Source of the DNA: Chondrus crispus
Lineage: Eukaryota > Rhodophyta > Florideophyceae > Gigartinales > Gigartinaceae
Assembly (NCBI RefSeq): GCF_000350225.1
Contig: NW_005179036.1
Span: 1-64,000 of the forward strand
Direction: 5' to 3'
Length of the DNA: 64,000 bases
Part shown: piece by piece, positions 10,567 to 21,656 of the stretch
Position numbering within the stretch: position 1 is the first letter of the stretch
How the letters are laid out: each line of letters begins with the position of its first letter
Made by a program: the position numbers and the translations under genes
The notes under the pieces: model-generated
Told to the model about the DNA's origin: nothing
The model's database searches: none
Seen by the model: only the letters and a program-made list of their open reading frames with translations

Positions 10567-13500
10567 CTACTCTATGAAGATATCTCTAATGTAGTCGGCG
10601 AACAGTTCCTCTCCAGGATTGATAAGCCTCAATGCCTTGACGCGCATCAGCGTGTGTTTCTGCAACGCAGACGTCGAGGTCACTTTTGACACCGACAGAT
10701 CATATGCAACGTTGACGTTTCTCGGATTGGCGAGACGACCGTCAACAAAATCTTTGTGATCGTTATCATCTGGGTGATAGCGGTGGTCGTTGATGAAAGC
10801 CCCGACGCAAAATCTGGAAGGGACGATTGAAATGGCCTTTTGTCCATCGATAAGGTCCGTCACATTCTGAAAAACTCGTCCCTGCGTTGGCACCAGCATG
10901 GCATAGGTCATGAAGCGTTCGCGGTCCACTCCCATAAGCCCTTCTCCGTATGGCTTGTTCTTCGATTTAGACCGAATAAGGTCATGATAGACCAACGTGC
11001 CGTAGTAGAGGCAGATGTCGTCGTCAACGTCGAATGTTCTTGTAGCAAAAAGCCCGAGTCCCGCCTTCGGATGCCGAACAGAAGAGGGCGCCAACGCTAC
11101 GCCCAATTGAACTGCCTCTATCGCTCGGAGGGCGTGGACGTCTGTCTGATGAAAACGACCTTGTAGTTTGCGTTTCCAAGCGTTGTGCGGAACATTGCGA
11201 CATTTCTGAATCAACTCAGGGCTTTCCCAGGCCGTTGAAAGATAGGCTAGAATGTGATCTGGAAAAGTCTGGTAGGGAGGTAGGCCCGACGGAGGTGCCC
11301 ACTTCCCATTCCTGCTTCTTCTATTTCCATTCCTGTTGTGCACATACAGAGCTGCACCATGGATGTCGTCGTCCGTCATGACCTGACCTACGTCCACCAG
11401 CTTGTTCACAATAGCCCCCGCGTAGCTCTCAATGACCTTCTTCTTGGCGTGCTCGAAGCACACAGCTTCTTTTTCGCAACCAATAAATCTCCTTGCTCCA
11501 TTATCCTTGTCCAGATTGAAACATGCGATAGCCGTTGAAAATGTTCCGGCAAACGGGTCCACAACAATGTCTCCTGCCTGGGAGAAACGACAGATGAGCT
11601 CTTTCAAAAGGGACACGCATTTCTGCTCTGGCCTTAGCATGCGAGAGGTATCTCTGATCTTGACCATGTGCCGTTCTCCCGGAACGAGGCCCATGACATT
11701 GTTAATGACATTGCGAGTCGCAGGGTACTCGGAGGGAACGTAGTTGAAACACTTGTAGTTCACCATGAGCCTCCCTTCCTTGAACGGTGGACCCTTCTTC
11801 ATCACATGGATGACCACTTCTGCCATGTTGGACAGCGCAAACGTCGCGCGTCCAGGGAACCCATTGCATACAGATGGATGGTATATGCAGTACAGCGGAG
11901 TGGACGCAACCCAAAATGTGGGCTTGCTTGCTTGAGACGATGATGATGAGTCTCCAGACGTCGTAGGATGGGCGGTGAATGCTTCTCTCCATATAGTGAA
12001 TTGCTGAGCGGAGCAGAATATCAGCGCATGCCCTCCTGGACGAAGCATCTCGTCGACGCAGTTAACGAAAGACTCATACTGTTCTTTCCGGATTTCATCG
12101 TAATCAGCATTGTTGCGTCCCCTGTCCCTTCGGACATTGAAGGGAGGGTCCGTCAGGACAAGCTGAACTTTTCCATGCAGCTCTTCGTCTTCGGTCAGGG
12201 CATCGTACGCTTCAATGAAAGATTCAAAGTCGCAGTTGTACATCCTCACGGCTGCTTTCCTCATCTCAGAGAAAACGATCCGCTCGTTGTGCACGTCCTC
12301 TCCCTCATTCAAAGCTTCCAGAGAGGCTTCATCCGACGCAGTTGAAGTGGATTCAGCCTCCCCCACCACTTGAAGAACGTGCCGTGCACATACGACCTGA
12401 CTAGAAGCAGAAGCCAGATTCGTCGTTGCACCTGGCGAAGGAGGAGGAAAAGGATCACCGGGAAGAGCCGCTGAGGAAGCGATTTCACTCGTATAGGATT
12501 TGACCTGTCTCACCAATGCCGCACAGTAGGATCGGAATCTCGGGGGGAGGATGTCCCTGCGTCGAACGTACTTGGTCAGAAAGAACATTTCCTTGACTTC
12601 TTTAGCAGAGTAGAGATCACTTGACAATAACGCGCGTTCCAAATCTTGAAAAAAGTCTCCCACAAACTTGCGAAGGTTGCTGTCAACGATTGCAGGCCGA
12701 TCGAAGGCATCGGTAAAGGTCTTCGTTCGATCGTTTGTTGCCGGCATGTCTTCAACAAACTTGACCAGCGTAGACAGTGGTGCAAACCCTTCTTCTCGGG
12801 TTGGAATCACTTCAAACTGCGCCAAGGGAGATACCAATCTCAAGTAGGGTGCACTCATCCTTTCCAAGCTTTGAAATCCGAGGTACTCTGCAAAGCAATT
12901 CCAAGCACCGACAACAGTCTCGATGATGTAGCCAATCTTCTGCGGAAGTGGGTCACGCAAATCGGTTAGACCTTGTACAGAGAGAACTTTGACAGCCTCA
13001 TCTGGCGTTGCGTTCAGACGTCGTCGTTTAGTCGGCCTGCTGTTATTGACAATTGCCATGAGCTTGACCACGGCTGAGACGTGTAGCAGCTGTTGAAAGG
13101 GGGTTGCTTCAGTAGTCGGGAAAGGACTTGACTTGCGACGAGTCTTGCTCTCTCCGATGAACGTGAATGAAGGGCAGATCAACGCCATAACTCTCATAGG
13201 AAGGTGTGAAGTCAGGACATGCTCGATAAGAGCGCGAACACGTCCATCAGTTCCTCTTGTCGCAAACGTGCTCTTACACACGCGAAACGATCTTGCATTA
13301 GATCGCGAATCCAGCATGTCCGTACATGACTCTTTCGTATGAGTATACAGCAGGACGTTTCCAGACAAGGACTGAAGCAGTACTTGAATGGGCCGTGGGG
13401 TCGTCTGTGCGGAGAAATGTGAAGACAACACCCATGCCATATAGTCTTTCCATGATATTTCCTTGCCGGGATGTTCATGTCTCCAAAGGTCGAGCACTTG

Positions 13501-13569
13501 ATACGAGTGCAGGACGAATCTTGACGTCTTTCCTAATTCCTTAAACGTGTAGTCACCGTCTGCTGCCAT
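10567..13569 (-). CDS. DNA methyltransferase (N4/N6 type) fused to a SET domain
   Basis: Start taken at ATG 13569; the frame is open upstream to a TTG at 13677, from which residues are numbered. The first ~450 residues match no domain I know. The centre holds a beta-class amino-methyltransferase core: catalytic motif IV DPPF (510-513) comes first, and the AdoMet-binding DPFAGT (707-712) follows. This is the order of N4-cytosine/N6-adenine DNA methylases. Residues ~856-1032 form a SET-like lysine methyltransferase domain: GLGLFATRTF, YYG, GAFINDHR, NPRNVNV and GEELFADY match the AdoMet-binding and pseudoknot motifs. One polypeptide thus carries two AdoMet-dependent modules, one for DNA and one probably for protein. 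No premature stop or frameshift is seen. Substrates and recognition site are unknown. Confidence 0.82.
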   Translation of the reverse strand: MAADGDYTFKELGKTSRFVLHSYQVLDLWRHEHPGKEISWKDYMAWVLSSHFSAQTTPRPIQVLLQSLSGNVLLYTHTKESCTDMLDSRSNARSFRVCKSTFATRGTDGRVRALIEHVLTSHLPMRVMALICPSFTFIGESKTRRKSSPFPTTEATPFQQLLHVSAVVKLMAIVNNSRPTKRRRLNATPDEAVKVLSVQGLTDLRDPLPQKIGYIIETVVGAWNCFAEYLGFQSLERMSAPYLRLVSPLAQFEVIPTREEGFAPLSTLVKFVEDMPATNDRTKTFTDAFDRPAIVDSNLRKFVGDFFQDLERALLSSDLYSAKEVKEMFFLTKYVRRRDILPPRFRSYCAALVRQVKSYTSEIASSAALPGDPFPPPSPGATTNLASASSQVVCARHVLQVVGEAESTSTASDEASLEALNEGEDVHNERIVFSEMRKAAVRMYNCDFESFIEAYDALTEDEELHGKVQLVLTDPPFNVRRDRGRNNADYDEIRKEQYESFVNCVDEMLRPGGHALIFCSAQQFTIWREAFTAHPTTSGDSSSSSQASKPTFWVASTPLYCIYHPSVCNGFPGRATFALSNMAEVVIHVMKKGPPFKEGRLMVNYKCFNYVPSEYPATRNVINNVMGLVPGERHMVKIRDTSRMLRPEQKCVSLLKELICRFSQAGDIVVDPFAGTFSTAIACFNLDKDNGARRFIGCEKEAVCFEHAKKKVIESYAGAIVNKLVDVGQVMTDDDIHGAALYVHNRNGNRRSRNGKWAPPSGLPPYQTFPDHILAYLSTAWESPELIQKCRNVPHNAWKRKLQGRFHQTDVHALRAIEAVQLGVALAPSSVRHPKAGLGLFATRTFDVDDDICLYYGTLVYHDLIRSKSKNKPYGEGLMGVDRERFMTYAMLVPTQGRVFQNVTDLIDGQKAISIVPSRFCVGAFINDHRYHPDDNDHKDFVDGRLANPRNVNVAYDLSVSKVTSTSALQKHTLMRVKALRLINPGEELFADYIRDIFIE

Positions 13570-14668
13570 ATTTTGGATTCTGGAGACGGCGGCGCTCGTA
13601 GTGCAGGACTTTTCGTGCAGCGAGCGAAGAAAGGAACGGAATTGCAAAAGATAAAAGTTCAGAAAGGCGGTCGCCAAAATAGCCCTGGCGGTCGGATATT
13701 ACTCGGCGCCCGTCGTTTGTGGTGGTTGACAAGGAGAGTGGGTGTATGATGAGGGAAACGGAAAAGGGATGCACGATGCTCAGATTTGGAACAAGGAAAG
13801 AGGATATAGTCGACCGAAGGTGTGTGTGTGTTTGTGTGTGTGTGTGTGGGTCAGTGATCAGTGATCAGTTCCAAGTGATCGGTGCACTGCAAACACACAG
13901 CAGTATGGGTAATGAATTGTGATTATAAATTTTGGTGGGAAATGATACCTAGTGTCGTACGGCACCCCTCCCAGGCATGTGATCAGCGGCGGCTGATCAC
14001 ACGACGCCAACGGAGAGTTGGAACTAATTAAAATACGTAAATAATGCATTTGCACAGGATGCAAAAAGTACAGCAGTGACACGTATACGTTTGTTCAGAA
14101 ATGATGCAAATATGCAGCAGGGTCATGAAGACAAGTGTGTTTCGAGAAGTATGCAAATTTTATAAAGCAATGACGATGTCGTACGACACCCCCTGCCGGC
14201 CTGTGATCAGTGGCCACTAATCACAGCCCCCACTGATCACGGGTCCTAACTCTCAAAATTTGCACCGAAATTTTGCAAATTTTTTACAGCAATGACGATG
14301 TCGTACGACACCCCCTGCCGGCCTGTGATCAGTGGCCACTGATCACAGCTCCCCACTGATCACAGGACGCAACCCACTTCACAACCTCCTTTTTCAACGT
14401 CCACCTCTCTTTGACAAACACGTATTTATAAGTGCTGCGCCCCAGTCACTGAAAAAGCGGCGCTCTAGTACTACAACAACGCACGGTTACGAATACTGCA
14501 GAGAAAATGGGACAACTATATGGGGTATAGGGGAGGAAACCCCAAAAACCTTTTTAAAGATACTTGTTTACATAAAGAGATAGAGGGAAGAGGAGATGCA
14601 GCCCGAGAGGCGGAGAGGGAGGGATAGAGAGAGAGAGAGGGAGACAAAGGAAGAGAGGTGGACCCACA
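13570..14668. repeat. Repeat-rich spacer: TG tract and TGATCA palindrome repeats
   Basis: A (TG)n-like tract lies at about 13819-13849. Three related blocks at about 13948-14006, 14172-14240 and 14290-14365 carry GTCGTACG(A/G)CACCCC followed by a TGATCA-rich palindrome (TGATCAGTGGCCACTGATCA in the best copy). The last two blocks form a direct repeat of about 115 bp with an AT-rich stem upstream. A purine-rich tract with many GAGAG units is at about 14585-14660. No gene is supported here. Confidence 0.7.
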
Positions 14669-14826
14669 CAGCATTTGTAAATCTTGTCGCGCGACAGCGG
14701 CGACAATGCAATGTCTTACACGTGGTCCACACGTGTAAGACATTGCATTTGGGTCCACACGTGTACTACATTCCGTGCTTGTCGCGCGACAAGATCTACA
14801 AAAGCTGTATGGGTGGCCAGCCATAC
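14669..14826. mobile_element. Two half copies of the TGTCGCGCGACA foldback element
   Basis: A right arm (about 14669-14696, ending in TGTCGCGCGACA) and a left arm (about 14779-14826, starting with it) flank ~80 bp that contain CACGTGT units like those at 15664-15790. The arms match the complete copies at 15796, 20519 and 21010. The RING-finger reading frame runs into this element. Confidence 0.7.
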
Positions 14827-15659
14827 TGAGGCTATTTGGCCATATTCCTCCCACACTTCCGCAGCAGTGGGGCGGGGTGCATCTCGATATCGTGCGATAT
14901 CTGCTTCCGAGATAGTTGTCATGACCTTTGTGAATGAAAAAGGCGATTCCAAATCTTGGTCAAGCCCACTACCATCATCAGAACCTGCTACGGTTTCAGA
15001 AAGTTCATCCTTGTCCGAGGACACCACTTCAATTGCATCTTTCGGCAGAATTTTGCAGCGACAGATGGGGCATTGCACCCTGCTCTCCCCGAGAGTGCGA
15101 AACATGAGTGAAATACATGTAACACAGAAGAAATGCCCGCACTTAGTTAACGAGAGTCCCTCAACGGATGAATCCATGCATACTGGACAACCCGGCCGCT
15201 CTTTCTTTTCGATCAATTTAGTTAGGGCAGCGAACCCGGCTTCGTGAATATTGCCATGAGCTTTTCTTCGCTCCACTGAATCGTAGTGTGTGGTTAAAAT
15301 CGATATCAAGCTGTCTCGGGGAAGCGCGCGCGAATGAACTCCTGTTGTCAAACCGCAGCTATTGCTGTTTGACGAAGCTGCGATAGAGTGTCGGTGATAA
15401 TTCGATGTCTACCTCTAGCAACGAGTTGTGCGAGACGCTTTTGGTTAAAATTTCCACCAACTTCGGACAAAAGGCCTCTAGCTTCCACCAATGTCACCAA
15501 GTCATCCACATTCATTCGTAGATATTGCTCATACGGAAGTCCTTGGCCTGTTGGTAGAGCGCGAGAGCGTGTTGAGTCACGGACAATACGGGTTCCTGTT
15601 TCTGTCCGTGTCATAGTCGGCCAATCATCATCCCCCAGCTTGCAAGCTCCCTGCTGCAT
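14716..15659 (-). pseudogene. RING-finger protein, frameshifted and with element-derived C-terminus
   Basis: Two overlapping frames. The upstream frame starts at ATG 15659 (an open extension reaches 15770, inside the CACGTGT minisatellite) and stops at 15348. The downstream frame (about 15351-14716) encodes a C3HC4 RING: CPVC, then CGHFFC, CVTC and CPIC. RING proteins of this form are usually E3 ubiquitin ligases. The last ~35 residues are translated from the foldback element at 14669-14826, so the native C-terminus is probably lost. A single-base indel near 15350, or an unseen intron, separates the halves. The upstream half is helix-rich with LP-x-E repeats and no domain I know. Confidence 0.55.
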
Positions 15660-15663
15660 ATTT

Positions 15664-15790
15664 GTGGCACGTGTAAAACATTGCGTTTTGGTCACCACGT
15701 GTAATACATTGCATTTTGTTCGCCACGTGTAAAACATTGCATATCGATCCACACGTGTAATACATTGCATTTTGGGTCCACACGTGTGAT
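15664..15790. repeat. ~32-bp minisatellite with CACGTGT core
   Basis: About four units, each CACGTGTAA(A/T)ACATTGC followed by a T-rich spacer of 10-15 bases, with some drift; a fifth CACGTGT ends the array. CACGTG is an E-box/G-box half-palindrome. Related units occur at 14715-14775 between two foldback half copies. Confidence 0.75.
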
Positions 15791-15795
15791 GTGTT

Positions 15796-15932
15796 TGTCG
15801 CGCGACAAGATCTACAAAAGCTGTATGGGTGGCCAGCCATACTGGAATCGACCTCTAAAAAACTAACAAAAATTAATCTAGTTCCAGTATGGCTGGCCAC
15901 CCATACAGCTTTTGTAAATTTTGTCGCGCGAC
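15796..15932. mobile_element. Foldback/MITE copy, ~137 bp
   Basis: Almost perfect inverted repeat: outer ends TGTCGCGCGACA, then arms carrying AAGCTGTATGGGTGGCCAGC and its complement, and a short AT-rich loop around 15860. It carries no coding capacity. It matches the copies at 20519-20657 and 21010-21147. No target duplication was identified. Confidence 0.8.
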
Positions 15933-16454
15933 GGCCATTACATATCATACCAAAGAAACTTGCCTGCCCATGCAGGCCTGCCCGGTATACCTCGTACTAT
16001 CCACACCTTGCCCTCCAGATTTCCTACGGCAGCCACTGTGCATATAGCACCGTGAAATTCCGTCTACAACAAGGCATTAGCTACGCTAGCTGTACCTGGT
16101 CCTCAATTGCCACTGCCATCCTAGACCGTATGGCATCCTACATCACAGACTTAACACTATCCAGTCCAAGCGTGACACTTGTCCATAGATATCTGTCGAT
16201 ATGAGATAGCATTCGCAACAATAGTCATCGAATAAAGCATTTACATCCAGAGTCAAGGTATACCCCCGCTGTAGTCCAGGTATATACCCTACCATTACTA
16301 ACCAACATATACCAACTATCATGGAATTGGATGTGTCTAAAACCCCCCAATTTCATACTCGCAGTCCTAGAGTGCGGTTCCAAGACTGCGATTAGACTCA
16401 AATGCATGAAACAACAACCGTTTACAAAAAACCTACTGGATAGAAAGTATGCTA
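15933..16454. other. Intergenic
   Basis: About 520 bp between a foldback element and the 3' end of the ParB-oxygenase gene. Nothing recognised. Confidence 0.4.
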
Positions 16455-19400
16455 CTACTCATCGTACTCACCAGGGCTCGAGCTCTCATCTGTCATTTCT
16501 TCATCTTCCTTCTCTCCCCCATCCTCTTCCATACCTCCCAGTTTCAACGGTTCCCTAGCGCCAACCTCGTCGTCAGTGTTGTCGTCTACGTTGGCCCTGA
16601 AAGGAGGCTTGAAGACCAAGTTAATATGCACACCATCTGAGAGATTTGTGCCCTTGGGGACAAAGTACAGATGGTATCTCAACAGACCCGAGTCCCCAAG
16701 ATAGTCATCAAACCCGGCACCGCAGTGAAATACATCACCCCGCCCCACGAAAATGGAAAACGGTGGGATGTTCACCATTATGCACACCATCCCCCGCGAC
16801 ACAGACCCAAGCGTTCCAGTTCGGGCCGACGCAACCACAGTGTGCGAATTGGGACACACCCATATCGGCACTTCCGTCTCCCCAGTACACAACACGAAGA
16901 ACCCAGGGAGCTTGTCACGGCTTAACGTCTCCGTTCTCGACATGCTCTCAAAGTCCGTGTGCAGCTGTTGGCGCTTGCAACCCTTGGTCGTCACCAACCA
17001 TCGGCCCCCCGTGTGCGGAGTGTACATTTCCCTATCTCCCCTCCCTCCACAGTTGTCTCCGATCTTCAAGGCAGCCATGCATTGTCCAATGCGAAGGTCA
17101 AGAAGAGCACGGTTTCGACACATCCATACCTTCCCGACATCCTGCTCAACCACATTCGTCAGACCGTGAATCGTCGAGGTGAAACGCCCAACGCCCTTCT
17201 CCCCATCTATGGCATCTTGGGTACCACCATTGTTCACAATCCCATTCCATACCGTCCTATTCTCGCTCTCTTTCAGAGCTTCCCCTCCAGGAAACATCCC
17301 TTCAGTCTCCTTGTGCAGCCGGATGTAGAAGGTAGGATCCATGGCAACGTGAACCTTTTGATTGCTCGGTCCAACGCTTCGTGGCATACGATGGTCGTCC
17401 AGAAAGCCCTCGAGAACGCAAAAGCCAGACTCCATAAGTTGCTCCCGACGTTTCCCAAAGTACTCCAAGGCCACTTCGTCACCAAAAATTGATGCAAGCC
17501 AGATCTTATCCTCACCTTCATACGCACCAAGGTCCTGTCCAGTGTTGCTGATACAGTGGTCAATTTCTTCGGGGCTCTCTAGATAGTAGTTGTGAGCAGC
17601 CCTCCAGAAAACCACATGGTGGTTGTCCCTCAAAACTTGAACATCCTTGATCACAACGTGCCCACGGTGTTGGTCGGGGATATGAACAGCCTGCAGGAAT
17701 GGACTAACATGCTGCAGAGGATTTGGTTTCGGCCATCTTGTCGGGAGACGAATGGCAAATCGCATCCAAGCCGGATGAGAAGGTCCCTCATAGGGGACCG
17801 GATCTTCGTAACCAATTGGGAGACGTGTCGGCAAAGAGTCATCGAAATCTTTGGTCGAAGGCTCAAATCTCTCCCCATCGTCACCTTCAACATCCGACCC
17901 ACCGCGGAAAACCACATCAGCATTTAAGTCTGTCATCAGATCCACAATTTGGGTCTGGTTCAAGTTCCGAAGGGTTTGCTTGATTTCCGTCATCCCCACA
18001 TCCCCAACATCGCCAGTCTTCCGCTTCTTCCGCGGTCCGCCGGTCCTTCCCCGCCTCACGCGATTCGGGTTCGTCAGCGGTGTAGACGGTCCCCCTTCGG
18101 GAACAATATCGGCATTCAGAACACGAATATTCCTCTTGCGACTCGACTTGCGCACGGCCCTACCCTCATTACGGGTCACACCGCTTCTAACGCCAGGCCC
18201 AGAACCACCAACACCACGATCACCACGGCCACCTTCACCCGTTGCTGCAGAACCTCCACGGACCTCCTCAACAACCATTTGGGTTGGGTGTTCATCTGGT
18301 GCACGAGGCGGAGCAGGAAGAATTTCAGGTCCAAGTGCCTTCTTGATGACCCTGTTGATGCTCTCGAGCCGGTCGATAGTCCACCTCAACTTGCCCTCAG
18401 GGTCCTTCTCTCCATTAAAAGACCACGCCGCCATTCTCGACCAAAGGGATCGTTCAATTGTGATACTCTTGCTCGGAGTAATATTGACCTCCGTCTTGTA
18501 CAGGTCGTCAACGGATATGTTATTATACTCGCAGATGGCCTGAAGATGCCGATGTAGAACTGCAATAAAAGTATAAAACTTGTCGCGAATGTCCGAGAAC
18601 GTTCCCACGGTCTTGTTGTTGACCCTTTCAGCAACTGAATGCATAGCCAGGTAAAAAAAGGACGCTTCCTTGGTCGTAAAAAGGACCTTGCTCGACATAT
18701 GCTCAATGCCGAGCTGACCGCACTTCTCTGTCACCTCCAAGAATATCTTGAAGCAATGCGGTCGCTCAGCCAAGTTGCGGCCGACCAGCGTGTACTTCAG
18801 AATCTGACGGTCACTCAGATTCGGAAGGACATTTATATTTTTCAGAGCAGTAGCAATGACCCTGTCCGGCAGCTTGGTCATGTCCACATGCGAATTGCGG
18901 TTCGCCGTCACATTGTATGACGACACCGTACCATGCACGGAGTCACTGAACGACATCCTCTTTACGTTAGAGTTGGATGCGTTCAGGAGGGCCCCAATGC
19001 CCAGAATCTCAGCGTGAGAGACATAATTGTCATCAGTGAGACCGCACCACAACGTCACGCGGAGCGACTTAATTGCTTCCGTCCATTCCGCTTCGTCGGC
19101 ACCCAATTGAGTTAAAGCTGTGTGCCGATTACGCCCATCCACAAGCCAAACTTCTTCTTCAATTTTCCCGCCTGCCCTGATTGCCTCGTGCAGGGCTGCG
19201 ATTTCTTCGGGACTTCTCCTAGGGTCTTGCTTAAGGGCGACTGAGATTGTCCCGACGACAGGAAGGAACCCCCGACGTTTGAAGTCGTGCTTGAGGTCCC
19301 CCACGTGTTTCGGGTCAATCACACGCAACGTCCTCGGAGGGTCGCATATCAAGGCTATGTTGATCTCCGTTTGAAATTGACGGTAGCTGCCAGCGTTGAC

Positions 19401-20040
19401 CATCGGAGCGTCCAACACGGGTGAATCAAGAACGGGTATAGGAGAGCCATCATCACCGGAATCCGGAACTTGCCAGACCTCTGTCTCGGTAACCCTCTTC
19501 CTCGTCGCTTCTTGGCGTTGCGTCGTACTCGCGGATGCCGTTAGTCCTTCCATCCCCTCCATGAGGTCAGAGACGTCAGCAACCTTATTAGTCTCGTTCT
19601 GGGCCTGCTTGTTGTGCTTTTCCGTATACGGTAGCCCCATTTCCTTATGAAAACACTCTGCAGAACATGCCATTTTGCTTTGGCTCCTTTTCTTGTCTTG
19701 CGAAATGGTGGAAAACTTCACCTCTCCAGCATCACAGGCATCATGAACATATTTGTGGCAAGTAGAGCACTTGCGCTTGTTAACTGTTTCCATCTTGCAC
19801 CAGGGTGCAGCACAGTTCCCAGGGTAGGTGCGGAAGATAGAACCTTGGTTCACTATGGCCTCCTTGTCCTTCTCCTCCTCCTCCTCGGAACTCTCCCCGT
19901 AGTCGGCCACGTCCGACTCACTGTTCTTCTTCCAGAAGCGGCGTTTCCTGAACTACGGCCATCGGAACGGGTTGTTCGCCCTCGTGCTCGTCTGTCCCCT
20001 TTCCACAGGATGAAGTCTCTTGGTTGTTCATCGGCTGCAT
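16455..20040 (-). CDS. Cys-cluster / ParB-like / Fe(II)-2OG oxygenase-like fusion
   Basis: The main frame runs 19910-16455 (1151 residues from a GTG). An ATG at 20040 opens a 40-codon frame that reaches the same place one frame away near 19925, so the true N-terminus probably lies there, with an indel or tiny intron. Residues ~33-87 form a Cys/His-rich cluster resembling a treble-clef or PHD-like zinc module. Residues ~190-300 are ParB/Srx-like (IDPKHVGDL, then VDGRNRH at 258-264). A basic Gly/Arg-rich linker (~550-640) follows. Residues ~690-1095 match the protein at 1-1719: H984-x-D986, H1062 in GRGDVFHCG and R1078 in LRYHLYFVP form the metal and 2-oxoglutarate pattern. The tail is acidic. 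A DNA- or chromatin-targeted dioxygenase is the best guess; the substrate is unknown. Confidence 0.7.
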
Positions 20041-20518
20041 CTTGAAAACTTTGCTGAGTGTTGTAAGACGTGTGATGAGTATGTGTGTGTGATGAGTATG
20101 TGTTGTGTGAGAATGTTGTGGGAATTGTTGTGTGCGTTGTGGGCAGGTCTCGTGTCCAACTCAATGCGGTTCGATTTATAGTCTTCGAACAGAGGATTTC
20201 TGAGCCCCCGGCGAAGCAGTTTGACCAATAAAACGGTGCAATCTTCCTTTCTCTTAACCAATAAACGGTCGCCACCAGGAAGGTAATCTGGGACTCCAAC
20301 CGACCGTGTCCCTGCTTTACAGCAAGAAAGGTAATTTCAGAGCTTTAACCAGCCGTGTCCCTGCCTTACACCAAGAGAGGTAATTTCGAGCTTTAACCGG
20401 CCGTGTCACTGCTTTACACCACGCATAAAAAAATTAACCAAAAATTGCCTTGCCCAAAACTGCTTTACACCACGCATAAAAAAAATTAACCAAAAATTGC
20501 CTTGCCCAAAAATGGTTT

Positions 20519-20657
20519 TGTCGCGCGACAAGATTTCCAAATGCTGTATGGGTGGCCACCCATACTGGAATCAACCTCGAAAAAATTACCAAAATATTTG
20601 TCCAGTTTTAGTATGGCTGGCCACCCATACAGCATTTGGAAATCTTGTCGCGCGACA
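20519..20657. mobile_element. Foldback/MITE copy, 139 bp
   Basis: Ends in TGTCGCGCGACA on both sides; arms carry GCTGTATGGGTGGCCACC and its complement with an AT-rich loop. Same family as 15796-15932 and 21010-21147. Confidence 0.8.
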
Positions 20658-21009
20658 GCCCCTTTTCCCCAGCGCAGGTGTAACACGTGTCAGAAACCCT
20701 GATAATAACCCCCTATTTAAACAAATGTATGCTACGCGCGGCCTACACCCACACTTACTCCTCACATCTATCAACAACTCGTGCAACTCGTACTAACTAA
20801 TCAATAAAAAATCGCGATCAAGGAAGGGATTTGCGCGCTCGCTCTTAACCGGCCGTAGCTGAGTCACTGCGCCAGACCAACAGCAGTCCGCACGGTCAGC
20901 ACCACGAAGGTCATCATCTCGCCTGGACACCCAGACCCTCAGCCAGGCATGTCGCTGCTTTACACTACCGACGTAAAAGAATAAATAGATTAAACCATCC
21001 AAATTTTTT

Positions 21010-21147
21010 TGTCGCGCGACAAGATTTTCACAAGCTGTATGGGTGGCCAGCCATACAGGAATCACCCTCCAAAACATTACCAAAAATTAATCCAGTTTTA
21101 GTATGGCTGGCCACCCATACAGCTTCTAAAAATCTTGTCGCGCGACA
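21010..21147. mobile_element. Foldback/MITE copy, 138 bp
   Basis: Same structure and termini as the copy at 20519-20657; only scattered base differences. Confidence 0.8.
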
Positions 21148-21656
21148 GCCCCGTCACAAGTGTGACACGTGTGGGAAGAACAAGTGATCAAATGAAGAAA
21201 CATTACCTTTTTAAACCGATCCAGAATGGACAAATTTCTCTTGTGTGGTGCCTTCTGTGATTCTATGCTCTCTTTGACTCTCTCCTCTATTAGTTACCCC
21301 CCCGTAATCACATTTTCCCTTCTTAATGTTTCTTCTCCAAAATGGTTCAAGGCCTCTCCAAGCGGCCGCGTTTCCTTCCTATTAAAGCCCACGTTAAGTG
21401 GTCGCCTTCAGGTCTTCCCTTTCACATTTTACGGAAACAATACGCGGTTGCAATCCTTCTTTCCGTGAATAAACGGTGCTGACCAAGCAAGGTACTCACA
21501 GACGTTTAACCGGCCGTGTCACTGCTTCCAACCACAAACGGTCCGCACCACGAAGGTATTCATCCCGGACTTCCAGGGGGCCGTGTCGCTGCTTTACACA
21601 ACGGAACACCAGTACGGATATAAAAAATTAATAAAATCTAAAATCCAACCAAGAAT

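Noticed and set aside
19880..19925. 31-nt GTGAGT...GAGAG intron at the start of the ParB-oxygenase gene
   Set aside because: It would restore the frame, but the acceptor has no pyrimidine tract and the size is extreme; an indel is equally likely.
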